Part shown: positions 52,033 to 62,412 of the stretch, piece after piece
How the letters are laid out: each line of letters starts with the position of its first letter
Numbering within the stretch: the stretch's first letter is position 1
Source of the DNA: Branchipolynoe longqiensis
Taxonomy: Eukaryota; Annelida; Polychaeta; Phyllodocida; Polynoidae
DNA: 64,000 bases
Assembly (NCBI GenBank): GCA_030323885.1
Contig: CM059188.1
Span: 111,692,763-111,756,762, forward strand
Reading direction: 5' to 3'
Notes under the pieces: generated by a model
Seen by the model: the letters and a program-made list of their open reading frames with translations, nothing else
What the model was told of the DNA's origin: nothing
Databases searched by the model: none
Translations under genes and position numbers: made by a program

Positions 52033-52309
52033 CCAGCCCCGCTGTGAGCACGCATGCACACCCAGAACAGAGTCGACCCGCGTATTCATTTCACGCCTGG
52101 CGCCTCGGACGCTTCATCGGGGTTCCCTCCTGGGTGGTCAGACCCTGCCCTGAGCACAGACACCCCTCCCCGCCCCGCCCGGGACCAGAGCCCCCCCCCC
52201 CCCAACCAAGAGTGTGGGTGGGGGGTGGGTGGGGGGCGGTGTCCTGGGCAGACCCTGTCCTGAGCACGGACACCACGCCCCGACCCGCCAGGGACCTGAC
52301 CCCCAACCA
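51870..52309. other. C-rich sequence with a short inverted-subtype duplication
   Basis: CCTGAGCACAGACACC (52,150) and CCTGAGCACGGACACC (52,258) mark a duplicated CAGACCCTG(C/T)CCTGAGCAC block about 108 bases apart. Poly-C runs occur at 52,000-52,018 and 52,190-52,203. No gene was recognised. Confidence 0.5.
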
Positions 52310-52950
52310 AGTGGGTGTGGGTGTGGGTGTGGGGGGTGTGGGTGTGGGGTGTGTGGGTGTGGTGGGTGTGGGTGTGGGGGTGGGTGTGGGTGTGGGTGTG
52401 GGTGTGGGTGTGGGTGTGGGTGTGGATGTGGGTGTGGGTGTGGGTGTGGGTGTGGGTGTGCGTGCAGGTGCTGGTAAGGGTGCCTGTAGGGGTGCGGGTA
52501 GAGGTGCGTGTAGGGGTGTGGTTTAGGGGTGTGGGTAGGGGTGTGTGTGTGTGTGGGTGTGGATGTGTGTGTGGGCATGGGTGTGTGTGTGGGTGGGTGG
52601 GGATGTGGGTGTTGGTGGGGTGTGGTGTGGGTATTAGTGTGTGAGGTGGAGTGTGAGTGGGGGTGTGGGATGTGTGTGGGGGGGGGTGGGGGTGTGGGGT
52701 GTGGGTGTGGGTATGTGTGAGGTGGGTGTGAGTAGTGTGATGAGGTGTGTGTGGGGATGTGGGGTTTGGTGTGGGTGTTGGTGTGGATGTGGGTGTGGAT
52801 GCGAGTGTGGGTGTGGGTGTGGGTGTGGGTGTGGGTGTGGGTCTGGGCCTGGGTCTGGGTGTGGGTGGGTGGTGGGGGGTGGTGTGTGTGGGTAGGTGTG
52901 GGTGTGGGTGTGTGTGCATGTGTGTGTGTGTGTGGGGTGGGGGGGGGGGT
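52310..52950. repeat. (GGGTGT)n microsatellite, composite
   Basis: A pure hexamer core (52,315-52,460) is followed by degenerate GT/GGGTG words and a second core at 52,805-52,870. Confidence 0.95.
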
Positions 52951-53013
52951 GAGCGTGTATTTGGCACTCCAGCAACAGTCTTTTATTTGAGGACTGGGCT
53001 GGTTTAATGGTCA

Positions 53014-53096
53014 ACATTGATACCTAGCCTGGCGCTTGGCATTACTTAGGATGGGACAAGGACTGGTTAGCACAGTATCAGGATAATATGCAACCA
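53014..53096 (+). mobile_element. SINE type A core fragment
   Basis: TGATACCTAGCCTGGCGCTT to GTATCAGGATAATATG. Confidence 0.65.
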
Positions 53097-53377
53097 CCGT
53101 GAGTCCTCAGTGTGCGTTGTATGAAATGAGGAGGTCTATTTATTGGGTTTTGTCCAAGCAACATGTGCAGTTGTGTGAGGTATAAACTACTTATGCAAAT
53201 ATTATTGATGTATGTAATTCTGCTGCTTTCTTATTATGTTTGTATTGTCTGCATCTATTCCTGGAACCTCCTTGTTGATATGTTCTTGTGCAGTTGGGTA
53301 ACTGGAGGTGGTTGAGCAGCCTGGAGAGCTGGAGGTCTGCCCTCAAGCAGCTCCCCTAATTGTCCTCCTAGTTCTAC

Positions 53378-53390
53378 CCTCCAGGTGGCA
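53378..53390 (+). promoter_or_regulatory. CTCF-like motif (weak)
   Basis: CCTCCAGGTGGCA resembles the bilaterian CTCF core. It lies in a degenerate family F repeat, so it may be fortuitous. Confidence 0.2.
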
Positions 53391-53399
53391 CCTCACCCC

Positions 53400-53562
53400 C
53401 CTAGCGAATAAATAACAACTTATATAATAGTTACCTGGTGGTGCCCCGTGGAGAGCTGAGGTTGTATCAGTAGATTACCCAATGACTTAGTGGCTGGGGA
53501 GTAGATGAAATCTTCTGGCTTATTATACTCGTATAATGGCTTATACAGCATATAAATCAGAA
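53400..53562 (-). repeat. TA-anchored repeat family F, diverged
   Basis: On the minus strand: TGCTGTATAAGCCATTATAC, GAGTATAATAAGCCAGAAG, and further on CACGGGGCACCACC. Confidence 0.45.
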
Positions 53563-53604
53563 TGGTCACTGATTGTCTACATTCATTGTCCTATCACAGT
53601 ATCT

Positions 53605-53789
53605 ACAGTAAAACCTCTCTAAATCTACCGACCTTGGGACCGACTATAACTTTATAAGTTGTCCATTTAGGGAGGTGGTCGGCTCAGGGAGTTAAAATAT
53701 GGTTACAATAGTATTGTTGGGCCCAAATAAAGCGATCGGTATAGGGGAGTGGTCGATTTGTGGAGGTGGTCGCCTAGAGAAGTGTTAAT
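53605..53789. mobile_element. pogo/Tigger-like MITE P6
   Basis: CAGTAAAACCTCTCTAAATC on the left after TA, and a degraded right end (CTAGAGAAGTGTTAATG) before TA. Confidence 0.75.
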
Positions 53790-53795
53790 GTATTT

Positions 53796-53884
53796 TGTAA
53801 GTCATTTTTAAAATTTTATTCCGCCGGGGATCGAACTCATGAAGAGCGGGTGCCATTACCCACTCGGCCATGCGGTCCTCTCAG
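53796..53884 (-). mobile_element. SINE head, third tRNA-like subtype
   Basis: On the minus strand GACCGCATGGCCGAGTGGGT, CACCCGCTCTTCATGAG and TTCGATCCCCGGCGG, then an AATGACTTACAAAAT core start. The acceptor stem does not close, so I do not call it a tRNA gene. Confidence 0.5.
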
Positions 53885-53939
53885 GCGATGTTATATATTT
53901 GTTGAATTCAGTTAGAAATCGAGAGTTGTATTTGACTTT

Positions 53940-54110
53940 TTTTTTAAATGGTTGTTGGAGTTTTACGTCTTGGCAACATCTAAATTCATATCAGGACTTT
54001 TTTAACAGTGTAAAACTGCGGCAGTCAGTACATGGGTGACCAAACGGGATGGATCCCGTCCTGATATGACCTTAGATGTTGCTAGGACGTAAAACAACAA
54101 CAGACAAACA
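53940..54110. mobile_element. inverted pair of SINE type A tails, second case
   Basis: GTTGTTGGAGTTTTACGTCT...ATATCAGGAC faces GTCCTGATATGACCTTAGAT...GGACGTAAAACAACAAC across about 70 bases of loop. Confidence 0.75.
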
Positions 54111-54117
54111 AACAAAC

Positions 54118-54360
54118 AAACCAAACGGGATGGCCGAATGAGTTGAGTGTCCGTCTCCCGGTTTGGTAGACCGTGGGATTTAACCCCACGGGCTCGAACC
54201 CAGGTCGAGTCAAACTAATAACTTAAACATGTATACGTGTCGCTTCCTAGCCTGGCATTCAGCATTAATAGATAGGGCAAGGACTGGTTGGTGCAGTGCC
54301 AGGATAAGGTGACTGAGTGGTATATTAGTTTATGGTGCTGGCTCCAACAACCAACCACCC
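54118..54360 (+). mobile_element. tRNA-headed SINE, type A, internally deleted
   Basis: Complete head with CAAACGGGATGGCCGAATGA and GGCTCGAACCCAGGTCGAG. The body jumps from TTATGGTGCTGGC to TCCAACAACCAACC. Confidence 0.8.
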
Positions 54361-54411
54361 AACCGTGCATGTGTTAACACAAGCCGGCGACGGCAGGGTG
54401 CTTATTTCTGT

Positions 54412-54720
54412 TGGAGTTTTACATCCTAACAACATCTATGATCCTATTACCATGGGCATCGACGTGAGAGAGTGCGCACTCAGGGTGACTTAATAGTGCT
54501 GCCCCACTGGGAGATCAGGCCATTGGTGCCATGACCCAACATCACACGCAGTCACATTATCCTGATAGATACTTAGCTAACCAGTCCCTGCCCTATCCTA
54601 GTAATGCCGAGCACCAGTCTAGATATCGATAAGTTAAAATTTGGTAACTCAGCCAGGTTTCCTACTGCCGACCTTCCGCACAGGAAGCCTGCGCTCTAAC
54701 CGATTCGGCCACCACCGTGC
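54412..54720 (-). mobile_element. tRNA-headed SINE, type A, full length
   Basis: TTGGAGTTTTACATCCTAAC at the tail; TAACCGATTCGGCCACCACC at the head. Confidence 0.8.
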
Positions 54721-54731
54721 CCGGTGGTGCA

Positions 54732-54812
54732 GGCTCAGAGTGCAGAGTGTAGAGTGCAGAGTGCAGAGTGCAGAGTGCGGAGTGCAGAGTGCAGAGTGCA
54801 GAATGCAGGATG
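54732..54812. repeat. 7-bp tandem repeat (GCAGAGT)n
   Basis: About eleven copies with single-base variants, leading straight into element G-II. Confidence 0.9.
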
Positions 54813-54815
54813 CAG

Positions 54816-56574
54816 GCTAAAGCTAGGATTCCTTACATGCGGCATGCGGCATGTGGCATGCGGCATGCGGCATGCGGCATGCGGCATGCGGTATGCGACA
54901 TGCAAATGGGATGATTCCTTTCACGTGGCATGCAGCATGCGGCATGCGGCATGTGGCACACGAACAGTCATGATTCCAGCCCGGCCTGGCCCGGCCTGGC
55001 CCAGCCCGGCCTGATGATCGTTTTTCTATTCGCATGCCGTATGCCACATGCTGCATGCCGCATGCTGCACTGATGGCTACATGGACCAATTCAGTTGCTG
55101 CATTTGCATTTGCATTTGCATTCGCATTTGCATTCACATTCGCATGCCACGTGTAAGGAATCACCCCCATTGACTTCTAGGCATTTCCATTTTTTGCCGC
55201 ATTCGCATTCACATTCACATGCCACATGCCGCGTGTAAGGAATGTAGGCTTAAGCTAGGATTCCTTACACACGGTATGCGGCATGCGGCGTGCGGCGTGA
55301 TTACGGGATGGGTCCTTTCACCCACACCCACACCCACACCCACACACAGTGTCAGGTTTCCTCACCACTGTTCTCTATGGCAAACGCAGCAGCATTCGCA
55401 TTCGCATGCCGCACCGATCGGTACATGGACCGATTCAGTATTCGCATGCCGCATGCCGCATGCCGCATACCGCGTGTAAGGAATCACCCCCATTGACTTA
55501 GATACTTTTCGATTTTTTGCCGCATTCGCACGTCCTCGCATTCGCACCTTACCCGCCCCCATACCCGCGTTACAGCAATCCTAGAAAACTTAAAGCTTAG
55601 ATTCCTTACCACCACCGGTAAGCGGCATGCGGCATGCGGCATGCCGCAAAGCGGCAGCGGCGACAAACACAGTAGATTACCTTCTACACGGTATGCGGCA
55701 TGCGGCAGACGGCACATGACTGGCTATATTTAAAAAATAAAAATAAACAAGTATACTCCATACTGCACTGTATATGGCCTAATATGGCATGTATATCCAT
55801 GTACCTCTTGGTACTGCACATGGAGGTTCCTACCTTTATAATTACCAAATTATAGATAAGTATTCATATTTTTGTGGCTCTGGTAGCATTTTTACCAACC
55901 CGAACCCCCACCACAACCACTACCATATGTTTCCACTCAGCAGCCTTGACAACCCCCCTCCCTGACCCTTGTCCCGGCTGTCCGTAATTATCAGTCGCCT
56001 CCTCCAGCCTTATATCAATGGACAAATGCGACTGATGCTTTTCTATTCGCACCCCGTGTCGCATGCCGAATGCCGGACCGATCGCTACAGGGACCGATCG
56101 AGTTGTCGCATTCGCATTCGCATTCGCATTCGCATACCGTGTGTAAGGGTTGCAGCCCATTGACTTCAAGGCGTTTCGATTTTTTGCCGCATTCGCATTC
56201 GCATTCGCATTCGCAGACCGCATACCGCGTGTAAGGAATCTCAGCTTTAAGCTAGGATTCCTTACACACGGTATCCGGCATGCGGCGTGCGGCGTGATTA
56301 CGGGATGGGTCCTTTCACCCACACCCACACCCACACCCACACACAGTGTCAGGTTTCCTCACCATGTTCTCTATGGCAAACGCAGCAGCATTCGCATTCG
56401 CATGCCGCACCGATCGGTACATGGACCGATTCAGTATTCGCATGCCGCATGCCGCATGCCGCATACCGCGTGTAAGGAATCACCCCCATTGACTTAGATG
56501 CTTTTCGATTTTTTGCCGCATTCGCATTCGCATTCGCATACCGCACACCGCGTGTAAGGAATCCTAGCTTTAAG
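54816..56574. mobile_element. GCATGC-rich inverted-repeat element G-II
   Basis: TAAAGCTAGGATTCCTTACA at the left and GTGTAAGGAATCCTAGCTTT at the right. The inside holds (GCGGCAT)n runs, (GCATTC)n runs at 55,095, 55,203, 56,107, 56,190 and 56,518, and many copies of the terminal CTTACACNCGG motif. A segment of about 285 bases at 55,250 is repeated at 56,248. A diverged inverted copy of the G-I internal duplication lies at 55,815-56,060. Confidence 0.65.
55250..56530. repeat. internal direct duplication, 998-bp offset
   Basis: 55,250-55,535 and 56,248-56,530 share GATTACGGGATGGGTCCTTT, (CCCACA)4, TCTATGGCAAACGCAGCAGC and GTACATGGACCGATTCAGTA, with very few differences, so the duplication is recent. 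Confidence 0.85.
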
Positions 56575-56850
56575 GGCGCGATGATCAGTTTGCGAACAGG
56601 TAATACATATGCTCACAACACCCCTGAACACACATCTCCTTTGTCCATTGACCACCCAACCCGCCACCCTTCACCCCTCCCCCAACCCCTCCCCTTCCCC
56701 CCTTCCCACCCCTGCAGACACGCCTCCCCCCCTGGCGGCTACTCGGCGCACCATTCATCACCCTTGCAATGACCTCGTTATGACCTTCAGATCAATCCAT
56801 ATGGAATCGATCACGGCTGCCTCCGTGTGGGCGCCCCGGGAAACAATGTG
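56575..56850. other. no recognisable gene
   Basis: C-rich unique sequence; the frames lack domains. Confidence 0.35.
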
Positions 56851-56856
56851 TCGCTG

Positions 56857-56870
56857 CCACTAGAGGGAGC
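56857..56870 (+). promoter_or_regulatory. CTCF-like motif
   Basis: CCACTAGAGGGAGC fits the CTCF core pattern CCASYAGRKGGCRS at most positions. It is in non-repetitive, CpG-containing sequence. Functional binding is inference. Confidence 0.4.
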
Positions 56871-56917
56871 CACTGTCCTCGGAACGCCCCCAGGACGCGA
56901 CGCTGTCACCCAGGGCG

Positions 56918-56932
56918 CCGTCAGGGGGCGCC
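56918..56932 (+). promoter_or_regulatory. CTCF-like motif
   Basis: CCGTCAGGGGGCGCC lies 61 bases from the previous site in the same orientation. Confidence 0.35.
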
Positions 56933-57069
56933 ACCATCCGTCGGCTACACCAGGCGGCGCGCATGTGCGGACGCGGGATGATGGGACGTGTGAAAGATGG
57001 GGCCGGCTGAGACGAGTTCGTCGGATCATTAATATTCGTTCTGGCCATGTCTCAATTTACTTGAGTGGA

Positions 57070-57391
57070 CTGCAGACGCAGTGGCCGAATCGGTAGAGTG
57101 CAGGCCTCCCGTTCGATTCCTGGTCGAGTCAAACGAATCACTTATCAAATTGATACCTGTCACTTTCCTAGCTTGGCGCTCGGCATTGTTAGGATAGGGC
57201 AAGGACTGGTTAGCTCAGTGTCAGGATAATGTGACTGGGTGGGATATCAGGTCATGGTCCCAGTGGCCTGGTCTCCCAGTGGGGCAGTGATACAATGTTG
57301 CCATGAGTGTGCACTGTCACAAGTCGGTACCCATGCCAATATTACCTTAGATGTTGCCAGGATGTAAAACTCCACCAACCAACCAACTAAG
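57070..57391 (+). mobile_element. tRNA-headed SINE, type A, 9-bp TSD TTGAGTGGA
   Basis: Full-length copy of the GCAGTGGCCGAATCGGTAGA head subtype. TTGAGTGGA is at 57,061-57,069 and 57,392-57,400, so both limits of the SINE are fixed. Confidence 0.9.
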
Positions 57392-57404
57392 TTGAGTGGA
57401 GTTA

Positions 57405-57679
57405 TGCCTGGTACACACCTACCATATAGGATTCGCACACTAAAACTCGTGACTCGACCCGACCCGCTTAAAACTGAAAACGGGCCGATTCATTTTTCGA
57501 ATCGCGAATCGCAATCATAATCGGCCGGGTTTAGCCCTAAAACTGAGGTTTTATGCACGAATCGCAATCGCTAGGTGTGCGCGGGGAGCGCACAGCTAGC
57601 GATTTTTGTGTGGGAAACGGGCAGTTTTAGATTGTATACGGTAGGTGGGTGCGCACAAAAGGTAGGTGTGTACTAGGCA
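57405..57679. mobile_element. MITE family E, copy 2, exact TTA TSD
   Basis: TGCCTGGTACACACCTACC-type left end and TAGGTGTGTACTAGGCA right end, with TTA at 57,402-57,404 and 57,680-57,682. The body (ACCCGACCCGCTTAAAACTG) matches copy 1. Confidence 0.85.
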
Positions 57680-57723
57680 TTATAACGCTGTGGCCCATCC
57701 TGGTACTCTGCAAATGGCCACCT

Positions 57724-57736
57724 CGCCCTCTGGTGG
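57724..57736 (-). promoter_or_regulatory. CTCF-like motif, opposite orientation
   Basis: On the minus strand CCACCAGAGGGCG is a very good match to the CTCF core. It faces the two plus-strand sites 0.8 kb upstream. Confidence 0.4.
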
Positions 57737-57796
57737 ATGGTGTTGACAATGCAAACAACCCTCTCTGCTCTTCCTATCAGACACATATTTGCTCCG

Positions 57797-58868
57797 CCAG
57801 CTCCAGTTTCTCTCATTTTTCTGAGATAAATATATTAATTTGATTGTTGTAATCTACCTTACTTTAGTTTGTAGTAACTTTTATTTTAAATGGCTAACAT
57901 TTGAGATATTTGAAATGCAACATGTCAAATTAGTTTTGGCAAGCGCGGACACCATAGACTTCTGCAGTAACTGGTTCTATTAAATTACCTCAGTATTCTA
58001 GTCTAGGTGGCGACAAATATTTACTAAGTGCATCAGTATCTAAGCTAGATATGTAGAATCAATTCTAGATAATAGACTACATCACTGTTCCAGAGGCGCA
58101 GTGCATTGTGGGATGCGTCAAAGCAAAACAAACCCACGAGAAGCACATAGCACATGCTAATTACACTGGGTGCAGCTATGAAATGTGCTAGTTTCAGCTC
58201 ATCTCAGCTCTTGTTTGAAACATAGAATACCAACTAAAAAAATATATATAATAAATTAAGATATTAATCTGTTATCCAGCATTGCATTTACATCAATATA
58301 ATATGCACACCTCAGGCCATGTGCATTTAGATTTAGACAAATCTAGGCACTCAGACTAGTGTTAGAGCCATAGCCAGAGTCAGTTTTACTTATTTTATTA
58401 AGGTTTTCATTTATATCCTATGGTTAATGACATATGTAGAACTAGAAAATTAGTAGGGTTAATCAGATATTGGTTATATATTTCTCTGAAACAAGTGTAT
58501 GTTGACACGTTTGACATTTTAATATTTAGAACAAGACTTAATAATGGTGATGTGGATATCACTGATTGTTTGATGTGGAATTGTATGTTTCTTAGCTCAA
58601 AATATTTAACTATGGCTAGTTTTGTCTTAGCTATATTCATCAGATCATTATATTGCATCTGTGCATACATGTTTATGCCAAATTGTTATGTATTTCTATT
58701 CATTTTGAATAAAATCAAAGTTTTTCCCTACGCATATCAACAAACTCAATGGCCATTTGCATTTGCTTTGCTGCCAATGGCGTTTTCAGCACATGCGCAG
58801 TCGGAACCGTGATCCCGTCTATTGTTTCGGTTTTGAAACTTTGATGTTTACGTCAGACTATGCAGCTT
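57797..58868. mobile_element. MITE family A, copy 11, split by MITE I2
   Basis: Left portion from TTTCTCTCATTTTTCTGAG; right portion TGTTTCGGTTTTGAAAC to ACTATGCAGCTTCAA. The left terminus is lost. Confidence 0.75.
58074..58820. mobile_element. MITE family I, copy 2 (AT target)
   Basis: AGACTACATCACTGTTCC / GGAACCGTGATCCCGTCT, with AT on each side. It shares AACTAAAAAAATATATATAA with copy 1 but is about 160 bases longer. An open frame at 58,420-58,812 has no recognisable domain. Confidence 0.75.
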
Positions 58869-58929
58869 CAAGGTGGCATTAACCCCGCCATAAGACCAAT
58901 GCTTTCATAATTCCCCAATCATCTTTTAA

Positions 58930-59330
58930 CTATGTTAGCCAAATCGTTCGGAAGGTCAGGAGTTCAATTCCTGGTTGAGTCAAATCAATGACATACTAAA
59001 TCGATACTTGTCACTACCTAGCCTGGCGCTCGGCAATACTAGAATAGGGCAAGAACTGGTTAGGTCAGTATCAGGATAACGTGACTGAGTGGGAAATCGG
59101 GCCACGATGCCAGTGGCTTGGTCTCCCAGTGGGGCAACACTATTATGTCGTCATGAATATGCACTGTTATAAGTCGGTGATTGTCTTAATATGACCTTAG
59201 ATGTTTCCAGGATATAAACCTCAAGCAACGAAATATTCCCGTACGACAGCACTGTAAAGCTGCCATGAGTGCGTACTGTCAGACATATGTAACTACCCTG
59301 ATATGACCTCAGATGTTGTTAGGATAGATG
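58930..59330 (+). mobile_element. SINE type A with an extra degraded tail
   Basis: AGCCAAATCGTTCGGAAGGT head remnant, core and body to 59,224. A further body and tail piece (CAGCACTGTAAAGCTGCCAT to GATGTTGTTAGGAT) follows. Confidence 0.7.
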
Positions 59331-59394
59331 TAGTCTTTGCCAATTTGCTGGTGGATAGCGTATTTCGGTCATGTGTTGAATTTGTTGAATTTGT

Positions 59395-59680
59395 GTTGTC
59401 ATAATTAGTCATTTCTAACCCAACACAATCATTGCAACCCTTTCCCGGCATGAATTAGCTCGGCCTCCTGGTTGCATTCCCATGAAACAACTAACTCAAA
59501 GTGTTCAAAGTGATGGTTTCCGTTTGGTCATCACCGAAAAAGGCGACTTTGAACAAATGCTTTTCCGCATTTTAATCATTTCAAAATTTTATTTTCACAG
59601 CAAAGGAAGCATGATTGTTTTTGGGAAAGAAAGTCAAACTACTTATTATCATGTGACTGCGCCGATGGCCAGTTTGTTTG
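59395..59680. other. no recognisable gene
   Basis: Contains a 73-residue open frame (59,482-59,703) without recognisable motifs that runs into a SINE tail. Probably not a gene. Confidence 0.35.
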
Positions 59681-59682
59681 TT

Positions 59683-59735
59683 TGTTGTTGTTTTACGTCC
59701 TAGCAATATCTAAGGTCATATCATGACGGCCGATG
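59683..59735 (-). mobile_element. SINE type A tail fragment
   Basis: TTGTTGTTGTTTTACGTCCT to GGTCATATCATGACGG. Confidence 0.75.
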
Positions 59736-59751
59736 GTCAGATAAGAAGGTT

Positions 59752-60090
59752 GGTTGGCTGGTTGTTGGAGTTTTAGGTGCTGGCAACGTTTAAGGTCATA
59801 TCAGGACGGCTACTGACTTGTGACAGTGCACACTCATGTTGACTTTATAGTGCTGCCCCCTCTGGGAGACCAGGCCACCAGCACCATTACCTGATATCCC
59901 ACTCAGTTGCATTAATCTAACACTGAGCCAAACAGTCCTTTCCCTATCCTAATAATGCCGAGTGCCTGGCTAGGAAGTGACACGTATAAATTTTTAGGTC
60001 ATTGGTTTGACTCAACCAGGGTTCCAATCCCACGATTTACCAAAAGCGGGAGACGGACGCTCAATTCATTCGGCCATCCAGTCTGGTCAA
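59752..60090 (-). mobile_element. tRNA-headed SINE, type A, full length
   Basis: GGTTGTTGGAGTTTTAGGTG at the tail; TTCATTCGGCCATCCAGTCT at the head. It is in the same orientation as the adjacent tail fragment. Confidence 0.8.
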
Positions 60091-60462
60091 ATTTGAAGTT
60101 AGTCGATCAGTAACGGCTTGGTGTTCAAGTCTGGCTGGTCGCAGCACGGCACCCGCCGGCTTTCCCCGACTCAACAGACAGCACAGGCCGATTCAGAAAT
60201 TCAGTCTGGGACCGACTGCCTGCCTGGTTGAAGCAGGGCATGACAACCATGGAGCACTTATCGCGCTGTGACATAACCAACACACTTTAAGGAGAGGAGT
60301 CGTCATGAGACGCCGCCGATTACCTCCAGGTCGGGGATAGTCACTATTGCCTTGGTTAATAAGAAAACAATCGAAATCTGAGCAAATCTAGTATATTTGG
60401 CTAGGTTGGCTCAAACGAACAAAACCTTTTAAGTATCATGGTTTATATTTGTGTAGGATACC
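60091..60462. other. no recognisable gene
   Basis: Unique-looking, with moderate CpG content at 60,110-60,330. Confidence 0.35.
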
Positions 60463-60465
60463 TGA

Positions 60466-60880
60466 AGGCCCAGTCAGACCTTACCGGATTGAGCCACGGA
60501 CATAAACCGGACAAAGAATTGTCTGTCCAGTGGTGTTCGGTATTAAAATGTACCAAAATGTGTTGAACTGTTGCAACGGCCGCCGGACGAAACAAATGCT
60601 AAACGGACAAGGAACGTATATTAACGAATATCCACCAAACGAGAAATGGACGAGAACCGGACGAAAACCGAATGTCAAACGGACGTACCGGATTGTTCAC
60701 GGACACGCCGAAAACATATACTGACAGAATTCCCGCCAAAAAAAACCCCCACAAAAAACCCACCAGACAGATAACGGACATGCCGGTTGCCAACCGTATA
60801 TAAACCGCACATTCCCGTATTTCACCGACAGTGCCCGTTTTCTGTCCGTTTCTCCAATCCGGTGAGGTCTGACTGGGGCT
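60466..60880. mobile_element. GTCACAC-terminus MITE D6
   Basis: AGGCCCAGTCAGACCTTACC / GGTGAGGTCTGACTGGGGCT, at TGA (60,463-60,465) and TAA (60,881-60,883). The left arm uses ACGGACA and ACCGGAC words, and the right arm TGTCCG. Confidence 0.75.
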
Positions 60881-60965
60881 TAACTGAGGTGTTATCTCGT
60901 AGCCATTTTATTTTGGATTTAGCTTTTCCGATGGTCATGGCGATATGTTCTGGAATGATTTGTCT

Positions 60966-61032
60966 GTTGTTGTTTTACGTCCTAGCGACATTTAAGGTCA
61001 TTATCTGGATGGGTTCAGGAATGAATTACGCT
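60966..61032 (-). mobile_element. SINE type A tail fragment
   Basis: TTGTTGTTTTACGTCCTAGC to TTATCTGGATGGG. Confidence 0.7.
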
Positions 61033-61266
61033 AAATAATCCAAGCATCATTCAACGCCTCAAATAAGCACAAAGTCGTTGAGCAATTACAGGGAAAGAAA
61101 CTGCATTATTATCGCAACAGAACGATTCGCTTAAAATCAACCTTCCCAGTTGATGGCTTTAGTGGGCTCTGGAGATTGATTCCCGGCATGTGTTTGATTG
61201 TTTACTCCGGCGAACGGTGTGGCGCACCAAATCGAATCGCACGTCTTTTTTTTTATATATATATAA

Positions 61267-61637
61267 CGCCAAATAAATTTTTTTAAAGTTGGTAGTCGTC
61301 CATTTGAAATAAAAATCTGGGTCGGGCGGGCGGTTTTTATTTTTATTTGTTTATTTTTCTGGCATATGACGTAGACGTAATACATAACCAGACATGATGG
61401 CCGAATGAGGTGAGCGTCCACCTCCCGTTCTGGTATGTTGTGAGATTTGAATTCCTGGTTTCGAACCCTGGCCGAGTCAAACCAATGACTTCAAAATTGA
61501 TACGAATGTTGAATTGCTGCTATGCTGACACCCTTTTAAGTCTTTAAACAAAATTTAAATATAAAAAAAATCAGGGGCAGGCGATTTTCCAGGCATGGGC
61601 GGGGACGATCACAAATCTTAAAAATGTTATTTGGCCT
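61267..61637. mobile_element. MITE family K, copy 2, with SINE insertion
   Basis: CGCCAAATAAATTTTTTTAA at the left and TTAAAAATGTTATTTGGCC at the right, interrupted by a SINE head at 61,389-61,503. Confidence 0.5.
61389..61503 (+). mobile_element. SINE head and core start
   Basis: CCAGACATGATGGCCGAATG, GGTTTCGAACCCTGGCCGAG, CAATGACTTCAAAATTGATA, then the match stops. Confidence 0.75.
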
Positions 61638-61812
61638 AATGTGGATTAAATTGTACTCAGGTCAGTTGGTACCGGCTTTCAATTATTAGATCTTCTCCAC
61701 ATTCCACCATCTTTGTGGGCGTTACGGAAAAGACGGAATGATTAGGACAATTTTTTTTCAATATGGGATGGCATGGGTTCGATCCCAGGCTGAGTCAAAT
61801 TAAAGACAGTTG

Positions 61813-62313
61813 TCACTATTGTCGCTGGGGTGATGAAAATGGGAAATATTTTGCATAGAGCGGGACTCGAACCCACATCTCTTTGCATTCCGGGCCACTG
61901 TGCTAACGATTACACCACCCATGCTCCCTGATATCAACACACTACCCACGCCTACCCGTCTATGTGGTTCCTTGCCTGGGAGGTCAGTGCAAAGCACTAC
62001 ACTCGTCCCCCTGGAATTGTAAGTATTTTAATGGTTGCAATTACATACATACAGGCAGTGCACTTGCACATACACAGGGTAGGTTCAACAACTATACAGC
62101 ACGTAGCTTGTACAGGATTCTGGTCACGGAACAACTGTCATGGGGGTGATGAAAATAGGAAATATTGTGCCTAGAGCGGGACTCAAACCCACATCTATTT
62201 GCATTCCGGGCCAGTGTGCTAACCATTATGCCACCTAGGCTCCATGATGGTCACGCCTACCTGTCTGTGCGGCTCCTTGCCTGAGAGGTCAGTGCAGACC
62301 ACTACACTATTTT
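61813..62313 (-). mobile_element. tRNA-like SINE units, two copies
   Basis: Each unit (61,813-62,008 and 62,132-62,313) on the minus strand has GGTGTAATCGTTAGCACAGT or its variant, GTGGGTTCGAGTCCCGCTCT (or GGGTTTGAGTCCC) and a GAAATATT-ATTTCC-type follow-on. In the first unit a 7-bp acceptor-like stem (GCATGGG / TCTATGC) can be drawn, but the anticodon stem cannot. Confidence 0.55.
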
Positions 62314-62412
62314 GCCCGATGCTCGGCATTTATTTGGATGAGGCAAGGTGCAGTGAAATGAGGAAGACCAATTGTCTGCAACTGTCAATTCCTCCGCTTA
62401 TTCAACGAATAT
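62310..62412 (+). mobile_element. SINE type B, 3' module only
   Basis: GATGCTCGGCATTTATTTGG, GCAGTGAAATGAGGAAGACC, CTTATTCAACGAATA. Confidence 0.7.

Noticed and set aside
53796..53884. tRNA gene on the minus strand
   Set aside because: The D- and T-arm-like boxes are present, but the acceptor stem does not close and a SINE core follows.
58420..58812. 130-residue open frame inside MITE I2
   Set aside because: It has no transposase motif (no DDE pattern) and runs into the terminal inverted repeat; the other copy lacks it.
61850..61935. tRNA gene on the minus strand
   Set aside because: An acceptor-like stem can be drawn but no proper anticodon stem; a tandem diverged copy indicates a SINE.
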